From assembly GCA_033064195.1 (NCBI GenBank), contig JARBJD010000423.1, forward strand, positions 1-54,909: 54,909 nt of DNA, read 5' to 3'. Both the position numbers and the translations under genes were made by a program. The notes below the pieces were generated by a model. It did no database searches. It saw nothing but the letters and a program-made list of their open reading frames with translations, and had not been told where the DNA came from. This stretch comes from Blattamonas nauphoetae. Lineage: Eukaryota; Preaxostyla; Oxymonadida. This document shows, one piece after another, positions 28,357-36,418 of the stretch (position 1 is the first letter of the stretch; each line of letters begins with the position of its first letter).

Positions 28357-30240
28357 TTATGATTTCATTATTCCAAGTTCCTTGTGTAAAGCTTTAAGTG
28401 TGTGATTTGGATAATACTCAACTTTTGGTTCACCATTACTGTATCGTAATACCCACCAAGTTGTTGCAGTTGTTGCTAAAATTGGCGCTGGAGGATGTGT
28501 AAATGTTGTCATCATACCATCTTTTTCAGGAATTTTTTGACTTGGATCAAGAACATTATAGTACGTATCAATCAAGCCCTGATATATTGGCTGAGATCTC
28601 AAAGTTACAGGAACATTTTGGCCTTTCGAACTGATCGAATCATTACAATTTGTTGGACATCCACTTCTCTGTGTTGAAAAGCACAGCAAGAAGTCAGAAT
28701 TGTCATGAAGTGGTCGTACTCTTGTCATTGTTTCATTGGGATAATTCATATCACCAGTGAGTTTCTCTTCAACCAGTGAATCCGTCAATGACCGCTCCAA
28801 ATCATCTGGAACAGTCAGGTATGAATCAAGATTGAGAGTCGACAAAGCGAATTGATAAAAGCGAGCTCCAATAGTTGTTGTCGGTTGTTCTGGATAGTAT
28901 TTATTGAGTAGATTAACTTGGATGTTCTTCTGCATTGGATTGTGGAAACAAGTGACTTCATTATCATAGTGACGGAAGAGAAGCATGATATCCTTGGCAT
29001 TAACGAGAACCATTTGCTGAGTGCAATCTATACCTGATGGAGTCGGTGTTTTCTGAAATGGATAAAATGATATCTTTTCTGCTGGTATTGTTCCAGGACG
29101 ATTCTGATACATTTTCTTCAGATTCTCTTTCGCTATTTCTTTCATTTTGTATCCAGAACTCATGCAATACACATCATCAATGCGATAATCCATAATGTTG
29201 AGAGAAATGTATTGTTCTTCAGAGGAAGGTTCCGATGTAATACCAGTCGGATGTGTATATACACAATCTTGTTTTACTGCTTTGATCTTAAATGATCGAC
29301 CGATTTGAACGAAGTTCTTTGTGCATGAGGCGACGAGACCAGGAATGAAGTTTGGACGATCAGAATTACAATAGACAATTGAACTTCGGATGGGAGGTAA
29401 CTGTGTTGTGTGGTCACTGATCAATAACGAGAGCGTATTTTTCAATGTCAGTTCAGGATTCACAGGACAACACACGAATGCATCTTCATTTATGTGGACA
29501 CTCAATTTTTGATCTCCGAAGAGACACCGAGGATAGTCAGTCATTCCAGAGAAAATGAGAAGATCTTCAAGATTAATCGACACACGAATTGGTACATCAA
29601 TAGTGTCTTGAAACACTCCAGTTCCAGATGTTGTTGTGAAGTCAGATAACGGAATATAAACACCGGCAACAGATTCATCGTGATTCCAAGCATTCTGCCA
29701 AGGTGTGTGGCAATGTTTTCGATTCTCCAATTGACTCTTTGGTTTGATCATATTGTAGATGTGAGACTCCATTGAGACATCATTTGTTGTCGTGCTGATT
29801 ATTCTCTGATTGTTGTGAAGAACAGTAAGGTCACGAAAGATTGATGCTGAATGCTTCAGTCCAACGAAGATGAATATTCTCTAATTCATGTACGATCCGA
29901 TTTTTCCAGCAATATTCTTCCAATTATTGACTTTCAATGTCGCTGTCATTGTGAACGTAATGAATGAATCATCAATTTGACAGATGTCTTGATTACCTGT
30001 CAGTGGAATGATTATTTCCTGTCCTTTGTAGAAGCGTGAATTCTCTGATGGTTTCAATTCTTGAATAGAAGTACTGTGTGCCCCATCATTCAGAAGGTAA
30101 TTGATGTGATGTTCAGACATGAGTTGTTGTTGTATTTGACCAATATCATCTCTTGTGTACTTGATGGATCCAGTGGTATTTCCAGTCAAAGATGATGCTC
30201 CAGTTCTTTTGTTTGTCAGATGTGTAATGTGTGAATTCAT
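28357..30240 (-). pseudogene. Large capsid protein 1 gene of element B, broken
   Basis: Matches the 622-residue capsid protein of A over its whole length (GQEIIIPLTGNQDICQ, GVYIPLSDFTTTSGTGV, PPAPILATTATTWWVLR). It has about one break and is therefore listed as a fossil copy. A T-rich start box precedes the ATG at 30240. Divergence from A is concentrated in the middle third, as for capsid protein 2. Confidence 0.85.
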
Positions 30241-30243
30241 TTT

Positions 30244-30258
30244 ATCAAAAATAAAAAA
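30244..30258 (-). promoter_or_regulatory. T7-A-T5 gene-start box
   Basis: Minus-strand TTTTTTTATTTTTGATAAA immediately before the capsid protein 1 ATG. Confidence 0.6.
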
Positions 30259-30268
30259 ACAATAATGC

Positions 30269-30571
30269 TTATTTCTTTTTCAGTTTCTTCTTCTTTGTTT
30301 TCGGCTTCAGCTTTTCTTCTAGTTTCATTATTTCTCCTCTGAGCTTGTTCGCAACTGCCGTGTTTCCTTCATTGATCGCTTGCTCGTATTGTGCCATCTT
30401 TTCTGCATGGATTTGCTGATCCGATTTCACATCTGGAATCATCTCAACTCCAGTCTGTGCTACCTTCGAAATCAATGGTCCAACGAAGGGAATGAGATTC
30501 AGAAATGGAGCTCCAACTCTGAGGATATTTTTGCCAACTGCTGCTAATTTTGATAACCAACCTGGTGCCAT
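30269..30571 (-). CDS. Small basic virion-type protein with Lys-rich tail (100 aa)
   Basis: Same as 1804-2103 of A: MAPGWLSKLAAVGKNILR, hydrophobic FLNLIPFVGPLISK, charged helix, and a Lys-rich C terminus. Only the tail composition differs. A role in DNA condensation or membrane penetration is inferred from composition. Confidence 0.75.
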   Translation of the reverse strand: MAPGWLSKLAAVGKNILRVGAPFLNLIPFVGPLISKVAQTGVEMIPDVKSDQQIHAEKMAQYEQAINEGNTAVANKLRGEIMKLEEKLKPKTKKKKLKKK

Positions 30572-30575
30572 TTAT

Positions 30576-30589
30576 GTAAAAATAAAAAA
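30576..30589 (-). promoter_or_regulatory. T6-A-T5 gene-start box
   Basis: Minus-strand TTTTTTATTTTTACATAA directly before the ATG at 30571. Confidence 0.6.
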
Positions 30590-30605
30590 CAAGAACACAA
30601 ACAAA

Positions 30606-30953
30606 TTATAATCCTTTGAATTGAATCTTTGAATTTGACGATTGAGGAATGTCATCATTTGAATAGCGTGCATTTCGCGGAGGTTCATAATCTCTCACCC
30701 TGTGAGGGTTCGAAGCCTCTGGCGAGACAATCATCTGTTGTTGTGGTGCTCGATTGATTGCCTTATTTTGCTGGTAGACATCCATCATTCCGCCTAAGCC
30801 ACTGAGGATTCCTCCTGCTGTTTGTCCAAACTTGTTGTTTGTCTGTGAGAGAAGTCCACCTCCAACCTGAAGCAGTGATGGAGCTAGAGGTTTAATGAAT
30901 TGAAAGAATTGCTTGCCGATATTTTTGAGTTTGTTGAAACTTCCTGGTGCCAT
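30606..30953 (-). CDS. Small Gly-rich virion-type protein (115 aa) with a 13-codon insertion
   Basis: Matches 1458-1766 of A (MAPGSFNKLKNIGKQFF, GGGLLSQTN, GGMMDVYQQNKAI) except for 13 additional residues (VSPEASNPHRVRD) between QMI and YEPPRN. The DNA coding for them (30692-30728 core) is nearly identical to non-coding DNA at 45058-45093. It resembles the 3' half of a class II tRNA (variable arm, T arm with GGTTCGAAGCC, 3' acceptor side). The reading frame is kept through the insert. Function otherwise as for the A copy. Confidence 0.75.
   Translation of the reverse strand: MAPGSFNKLKNIGKQFFQFIKPLAPSLLQVGGGLLSQTNNKFGQTAGGILSGLGGMMDVYQQNKAINRAPQQQMIVSPEASNPHRVRDYEPPRNARYSNDDIPQSSNSKIQFKGL
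30692..30728 (+). repeat. tRNA-3'-half-like module, copy inside a coding sequence
   Basis: Reads CTCTCACCCTGTGAGGGTT… then CGAAGCCTCTGGCGAGAC. TCAC-CCT-GTGA forms a short stem (like a class II variable arm), and GAGG…CCTC forms a T-arm-like stem around GTTCGAAG. It is 36/37 identical to 45058-45093 and related to 45972-46009 (other strand). Absent from the A copy of the gene. Confidence 0.7.
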
Positions 30954-30956
30954 TTA

Positions 30957-30971
30957 TGTAAAAATAAAAAA
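30957..30971 (-). promoter_or_regulatory. T6-A-T5 gene-start box
   Basis: Minus-strand TTTTTTATTTTTACATAA before the ATG at 30953, the same as for the neighbouring small gene. Confidence 0.6.
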
Positions 30972-30989
30972 TACAATTCATTAATTATT

Positions 30990-31574
30990 CTAACGAGGAA
31001 TTGCTTTCGTCAGTGAAATTCCATAATTGAGGACTGTGTTGTAAGCTTCATTGAAGGCTATACTCATGTCTTTGCCACCAAGGATCTTGAATATTGTTCG
31101 AAAGACTGGGAGTTTATTTAGACATAGGCACTTGTCAGACAGGTCATCCAATTCGATCACCACATCGTTGATCCCAGTGAGTGTCGCAATCAGTGCACAT
31201 AAATCACTTTGGTTCGTGATCAGTTTCTTCGATGGTTCAATGAGATTATTCAGTAGTTTCTTTTCACATGCAAATGCATTTTTGTAAACAAGCAGTAGTT
31301 GATCTTTGAATGCCGAAATATTAGACGTGTATTCTCGCAGTGGAATTGAACGGCTTTGGATTGGTGCTGATGGATAGATCTCAAGTGGTGGTGGATCATA
31401 TGTACCTGGAACATTCTCTAGTTCAACATTTGCACTTTGTTCATTACGATCTTCCAGCTTTGATCTTCCCGAAGTTGATCCTTTATTATCGATGATGACA
31501 TTGTTGATGATTGATGTTGGAACTGAAGAAGAACTTGTGTGTTTCGTAAATTGACAACTTAGAATTGGCTGCAT
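30990..31574 (-). CDS. Conserved 194-residue element protein, unrecognised
   Basis: Matches 796-1404 of A. Conserved blocks are SIPLREYTSNI, LLLVYKNAFACEKKLLNNL, ALIATLTGINDVVIELDDL and DKCLCLNKLP; the N terminus is variable. The start is the ATG at 31574 (an in-frame GTG lies just before). No family recognised. Confidence 0.75.
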   Translation of the reverse strand: MQPILSCQFTKHTSSSSVPTSIINNVIIDNKGSTSGRSKLEDRNEQSANVELENVPGTYDPPPLEIYPSAPIQSRSIPLREYTSNISAFKDQLLLVYKNAFACEKKLLNNLIEPSKKLITNQSDLCALIATLTGINDVVIELDDLSDKCLCLNKLPVFRTIFKILGGKDMSIAFNEAYNTVLNYGISLTKAIPR

Positions 31575-31611
31575 CACTTTCTATAAAAATAAAAAATATA
31601 TATTTATGTTT

Positions 31612-32565
31612 TTAATCACTCATGTCTTTCTCCAAGTGTGCGAATCGAGTATATTCAGGCATATGTCCTGTTTGGTATCTTCCGATATCTCCCGTTCTTG
31701 TTCTGTATGCTGCAGTTGTCTGTTCGTTTACAAATGTTGAGATGTTTGCTGAATAACGACCAAGGAAAGTTTGCAAATCTTCTGTTTTTGTTATGATTTC
31801 GAGAAACTGTGGATGAATTTGTTCCTTAAACGCTTTTCTTGCTTTCGTTCTCTGATGATCTGTATTTGAACTGATGAAACCTTCAACATAGTCTTCAAGC
31901 CACTGATCCCACATCTTTGATGCAATCTTGGATTGAATGGAATTGAAAACCATATTGTCCAACACTCCTTTCCCAATGTCTGCAGGTTGTTCTCGACTTG
32001 CACGATACACCTTCAAAACATTGGTCATGAAATCACCAACAGCTTTCTTCATTATTGCATACGGTTGTTGTGATCGTTGTGTTTGCATTTCTTGGTAGTT
32101 GACTTCACGATAGTTCCCAGGTAAATCGTATGTTCCAGTTTTGAGGAAGTTGTTGTGTGCAGCTTTGATTCTTCTTCCATGATCTTGACGAAATGATGAA
32201 TATGGTGTTTGTCTACGCATATCTGGTGTTGGATTCATTGAATAGTAAGTCTCGACGACAGGTCGACTGTTGTATGATGCAAGCATGAAACCATTCGCTG
32301 CAACCAGATCTCCATTGTCTTTGTCGTAGACCATCACATCAGGAACCTTACCATGTTTCTCCATTTTGACTTCCCAATTTTGTCCAGTCCTTTCAATGTA
32401 TTCTAAAGCAGATGGAACACTACTGAGTGCCGAATTGAATTTGGTGCGAATGTCATCATCAGCATAGATTCTTTTCATTGCATCCATTGTCCCCTGCTCA
32501 TATCTCAGTTTCGGTTTCTTCGCTGGTGCCTTTCTCTTTGCGGGAATGTATTGTATCTTCGACAT
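31612..32565 (-). CDS. Conserved 317-residue virion-type protein
   Basis: Starts MSKIQYIPAKRKAPAKKPK, a strongly basic N terminus typical of nucleic-acid-binding virion or core proteins. The conserved body has TPDMRRQTPYSSFRQDHGR, YQEMQTQRSQQPYAIMK and VLDNMVFNSIQSKIAS. The ATG at 32565 is chosen because it follows the T-rich box and agrees with element D (54122). It is divergent from the ATPase gene, with 59 bp between the two start codons. Function unknown. Confidence 0.75.
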   Translation of the reverse strand: MSKIQYIPAKRKAPAKKPKLRYEQGTMDAMKRIYADDDIRTKFNSALSSVPSALEYIERTGQNWEVKMEKHGKVPDVMVYDKDNGDLVAANGFMLASYNSRPVVETYYSMNPTPDMRRQTPYSSFRQDHGRRIKAAHNNFLKTGTYDLPGNYREVNYQEMQTQRSQQPYAIMKKAVGDFMTNVLKVYRASREQPADIGKGVLDNMVFNSIQSKIASKMWDQWLEDYVEGFISSNTDHQRTKARKAFKEQIHPQFLEIITKTEDLQTFLGRYSANISTFVNEQTTAAYRTRTGDIGRYQTGHMPEYTRFAHLEKDMSD

Positions 32566-32624
32566 TGTGTTTTCATACAAAATAAAAAATCCAAAACTAT
32601 ATTTTAATTAGAGAGAAATCATAA
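32566..32624. promoter_or_regulatory. Short bidirectional promoter region
   Basis: The 59 bp between the 317-residue gene (minus) and the ATPase gene (plus) holds the T6-A-T4 box for the minus gene and an A/T-rich TATATTTTAATTAG stretch for the plus gene. The ATPase gene lacks the usual T-rich box. The same 59 bp is nearly unchanged in D (54063-54121). Confidence 0.55.
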
Positions 32625-33536
32625 ATGAAAAGAACGAATTCCATTCTAAGGGCATCGCCCGTATCTTCAACAACAAAACCTTTGGTTTCGCGGAGGGTGG
32701 AACCCTCTTCGCTTATAGCATACGTGAATGCAAAACTGAGTGAAGCATCTTGTAGGAATGTTACTCATGAAGTTCAATCACAAATACATCCAGACCTAAA
32801 TTTCAATCGCAACAGTGTCAATGTCCTCGTTGGAAATAGAGGAAGTGGAAAAACCTTTAATGCTCTTCGAGAGGTTGCCAAGCTCCAAAATGTTCAGGTT
32901 AGGAATGAACTATTCCATTTGTTTGTCTTCGTCACAGATAAGAATATTGATCCAACATTCGACAAATTCAAACCAATACTGAATGTTCCGTATGTGAAAG
33001 TGAAATATGATGATGCACTTCCCTTTCTGTTGGAACTCTCCGAATCAAAAGCTGCATATGAAGAAATCATTGACAATCAATGGCAAGATAAAATCACTGA
33101 TGAGTGTCGAGAGGATCTCTTAGATGCTCTTTACATTGATGATTTCTCAGTGAAGAATCTCCAAACAATTATCCTCCTTGATGACTGTCGGAGAATACTT
33201 GGTGAACGGAGAACATCCAAAAATAGAATGACAATGATGGACTTGTTATTGGAGAATCGACAACCAAAGTTTACATTCTTTCTGACGATGCATGAGCTGT
33301 TCAGTTTGTCAGCTGACATGAAGTCAAACATTGATTCAATGTGGATTTTTGGAGGATTCAATAGAGAACGAATCAGTCGAGTCTATCCTCAGTTGAACTC
33401 ACCAATTGACATTCGACACTTCTGGAATGTCTACCAACGAAAACAAAAATGTGAAGCGATCATTCTTCGATACAACACAGATGGAGTTGCACTGACTGAG
33501 ATCAACAAAGAAGGTTTAAACCGAACTGTCCGTTAG
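32625..33536 (+). CDS. FtsK/HerA-like DNA packaging ATPase (303 aa)
   Basis: Walker A GNRGSGKT lies at about residues 70-77 and Walker B IILLDD at about 182-187, with the length and layout of the packaging ATPases of Polintons and related double jelly-roll viruses. It would pump element DNA into the capsid. Near the N terminus (32685-32712) is a hairpin-like stretch that may be an old relative of the tRNA-3'-half-like module. The 3' end overlaps the convergent 119-residue gene by about 20 bases, as it does in D. Confidence 0.88.
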   Translation: MKRTNSILRASPVSSTTKPLVSRRVEPSSLIAYVNAKLSEASCRNVTHEVQSQIHPDLNFNRNSVNVLVGNRGSGKTFNALREVAKLQNVQVRNELFHLFVFVTDKNIDPTFDKFKPILNVPYVKVKYDDALPFLLELSESKAAYEEIIDNQWQDKITDECREDLLDALYIDDFSVKNLQTIILLDDCRRILGERRTSKNRMTMMDLLLENRQPKFTFFLTMHELFSLSADMKSNIDSMWIFGGFNRERISRVYPQLNSPIDIRHFWNVYQRKQKCEAIILRYNTDGVALTEINKEGLNRTVR

Positions 33537-33875
33537 TTCTTGAATGAGATTACCAATTGTATCATCAAGACTTCGAAGCCTCATGCTGAGAGTATCTGTA
33601 AGAGTTCGAATAGATTCTTCAATGTCTGAAAGTCTTTGATCAATCGATAGTGAGTTGGAGTCACCGATGTTCTCTGTACTTGATTTCCTCAGAGCAATCT
33701 CACCTCTTATTTTTGTGATTCTGTATCCATCAATTCTGATTAACCTATTCAGTTTCTGTGTTGTGTATTTATTCAGTTCTTCTCTGTTCTTTTCTAAATG
33801 TCTCTGAAAGTCATAGATGTTTTCAAAACATTTCTGTTCAGGATCAAACGGTTCTAAAATCTTTAGTGATGACAT
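33516..33875 (-). CDS. Conserved 119-residue coiled-coil protein
   Basis: A charged helical protein: an N-terminal block EPFDPEQKCFENIYDFQRHL and a basic middle. The C-terminal heptad-like stretch (IDQRLSDIEESIRTLTDTL, then LRSLDDTIGNLIQEL) predicts a coiled coil. A start box with TATTTTTATT lies 12 bases before the ATG. It lies between integrase and ATPase and overlaps the ATPase stop. No family recognised; it could be an oligomerising accessory or the DNA terminal protein, which is otherwise unaccounted for (speculative). Confidence 0.7.
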   Translation of the reverse strand: MSSLKILEPFDPEQKCFENIYDFQRHLEKNREELNKYTTQKLNRLIRIDGYRITKIRGEIALRKSSTENIGDSNSLSIDQRLSDIEESIRTLTDTLSMRLRSLDDTIGNLIQELTDSSV

Positions 33876-33910
33876 TTCAATGGAATAAAAATATAAGAAA
33901 CAGTTTTGAA

Positions 33911-36395
33911 CTAAACTAAATTGAATTCACCAACGAACTCTGGAGTTAAATTGTCAATTGAGTCTGCATGGAACTTTGTGTGTTGAATCGGAACGTACAC
34001 TATTTTTGGTAGACATGTGAGACCATTCAGTAGTTTTGCTACAACATTTCCGTGCTTGTACTCAATAAACTGACCTACAAATTGAAACTGTCTTCGCTTC
34101 TTCTGAAACTTAGCAACAGTCTTGTTCAAGTCAAGATGAATCAACAATATGTTTCCTGGTTTGTATCGCCAAAGCAGGTTTGTTGACTGTAGTCTTTGGA
34201 TGTTCTTTATTTGCTCTTCACAACTGGAGATATACAATGCTTCGATTTCACGATTGTTCTGTGCTTTCTGTGGAGTGAACTTGTTCCAGTATGCTCGATG
34301 TGGAGTCATGTTGTAGTATTCAACCATCTGATTCATCAGTGAATGATTTGCCATTTGTGTTGCATTGTCTTGGAATCCATCTCTGATTGTTCTGATCACT
34401 CGATCGACAATTCTGTTGTGATTTGTGAATGGCGAACTTGTGAAGTACGTCCTGACATTTTGCTTTCTAAAGAACTTTTCTGCTACTCCACTTGTCCATG
34501 CTGCTTCTCCATCACCTCGAATGTTATTCACACGAACTCCACGATGATTAATCAGATCATTGATTGCAGTCTTGACTTTGCTCCATGATTTATCCAGTAC
34601 AGGAATTACTACAAGGTACTTAGTGTTTATGTTAATGGCAAACAGGTAAATCTGAAGAACTGTTTTCGACGTTGGTGATTGGATAAATACAAGATCAATT
34701 TCGCATGATCCAAACTTGGGAGAGAAGTACGGTCTGTCACACTTCTGAGGAACCTTTTTGTCTGATGTCTTTTCTGAATCTCCAGTGATGTCTTTGGACA
34801 TGAATTGCATCTTTGATCGAAATGGATATTGTATTTTCTCTGTTGTTTTCGGAATTGTTGGTTGGTCAATGATCTTTCCATCACCTCCTTTTTCCCTCTG
34901 GATTTTCTTTGGATGTACAGAATCCCATCTGTGAACATATTCATCGTACCAGTCCTGAAATGATCGTCCACCAAATGGGATTTGTTTTGTGTGAGTCAGA
35001 ATGAAGTCAAGATCATCGTTCGCAATAGTTCTGTTAATTGAGGCTCGAACAAATGTGTTCCTGTTAATTTTATTTGCCTCCAGAATGTGTGAGGTAATGA
35101 AGTGTTCCATTTGCTTTTGATTTTTCATGATTGAGTTCTCAGCTTTAATCTGTTCATCTTCGGAATCATTTCTCTGTTGATGATCAAACATTCCTTTCAT
35201 TTGTTCCAACTTATTGAGTACTTGTTGTGTCGTAGGTTCGTACTGTTTGATCTCGATGGGATACTGAACACTTTGGATTGGAAGTTGTGAATCATGAACA
35301 AAGAGCTCATCATCTTCGAACCTCCTCTCCTTCATCGGTAATTCATTTTCTGAACCAATCGAATGCAAATTTCTCTTCTGTCCAGGAAAAATTAGATCTT
35401 CAGGTGGTTGATAGTGGTGTCACCAAACCGTCCGGCGTCACCAATCCGGCCTTTTTTCTGTGAGGGACTATTTTGGTCAAACTAAGAACAAAATAAAATT
35501 TTAGCATTATACTCCCACCCGATCCCGAGAAAACCTCAAAATACGTTTTACGTTACGAATGCACACATTTTTTTCAACTTTTTGCGGTCATTTCTCCACA
35601 ACCAGCCATCCGTTTTAAATCAAATAAAAGGCATAATAGTCGGATAGATCTCGACAAAAGATGAACAAAAAATAAAAGGATTTTTTTCCTAAGAATATTT
35701 TGTCGAGAAAAATATGGGTTTTTTCCGATCTTCCCAAATACGCAGAATTTTTTCTCCAAATTTTTGCAAAAATGTTCGTTTCACCAAAAAAACGTTTGTG
35801 TGAAAAATTTCATCGAAATCGATTCACTGGTTGTTGAGATATTGTCAAAACGATGTTTTTCATCGGGCAAAAGGGGGTATTTTGAGGATTTCTCGGGATC
35901 GCGTGGGAGTATAATTCTTAAATTTCAGATTTTTCTTAGTTTGACCGATATTGATTTTTCCAGAAAAAAGGCCGGATTGGTGACATGGGACATATTGGTG
36001 ACACAACTATGAATCTCAATTATTGTTGGGATTTGAGTTACCTCTGCAGGACTTCGGACCATTGGTGGTGAAGTCACATCACGATGGTATTGTTGATATG
36101 CTTTGTATGCTTGTTCACATTTGACTTTATTGATGTGTGTTCCTAGGAATCCTTTGACAAACTGTTGAACTACTCTTCTTCCGTCGTATAGGGATAAATT
36201 TGGAGAGAGATCTCCATTGAACCAATCCTCGAAATATGTCTCATCATTCCCAATGTATTCACTCCATCTATCAGAGACATGATAGCCTGGTAAAATGTGT
36301 GTTGGACTTTTCCAGATTTCGGCAATATTCTTCTTGGAATATTGTGTACATCGAAGTAGTCGATTCACAATTGTATTGATTTCTTGTAGTTCCAT
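33911..36395 (-). pseudogene. Retrovirus-like integrase gene of element B, interrupted by a MITE
   Basis: The C-terminal part carries an rve-type core: IDLVFIQSPTSKTVLQIYLF with the first Asp, NNIRGDGEAAWTS with the second, and NRIVDRVIRTIRD as the third acidic block. An SH3-like tail (YKPGNILLIHLDLNKTVAKF) follows. The N-terminal part contains NDETYFEDWFNG and VVQQFVKGF, as in D. The coding sequence is interrupted by a 594-bp transposon (35414-36007), so this copy is not functional. The start at 36395 follows a TTTATTTTTG box. The enzyme would insert the element and create the 6-bp duplication. Confidence 0.88.
35412..36009. mobile_element. 594-bp MITE (Tc1/mariner-like) with TA duplication, in the integrase gene
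   Basis: Imperfect terminal inverted repeats: GTGGTGTCACCAA at the left and, read inward from the right, GTTGTGTCACCAA. A second TCACCAATCCGGCC(TTTTTTCTG) block lies inside each end. TA stands at 35412-35413 and 36008-36009. Internal halves also mirror each other (AGTATAATTCTTA-like and CTCGGGATCG). There is no coding capacity. TA duplication and size suggest a non-autonomous Tc1/mariner relative. The A and D copies lack it, so it arrived after B's lineage split. Confidence 0.8.
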
Positions 36396-36397
36396 TT

Positions 36398-36410
36398 ATA
36401 CAAAAATAAA
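36398..36410 (-). promoter_or_regulatory. T3-A-T5 gene-start box
   Basis: Minus-strand CTTTATTTTTGTATAA directly before the integrase ATG at 36395. D has the same box before its integrase. Confidence 0.55.
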
Positions 36411-36418
36411 GTTTGTGT

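Noticed and set aside
32685-32712. tRNA-3'-half-like module in the ATPase gene as a certain third coding copy
   Set aside because: GTTTCGC and GAACCCTC agree, but spacing differs and it is shared by B and D, with no copy lacking it to prove insertion. Kept only as a possibility.
33911-36395. LTR retroelement, from the integrase
   Set aside because: No reverse transcriptase, gag or LTRs. The integrase sits in a Polinton gene set with PolB, ATPase and capsid genes.
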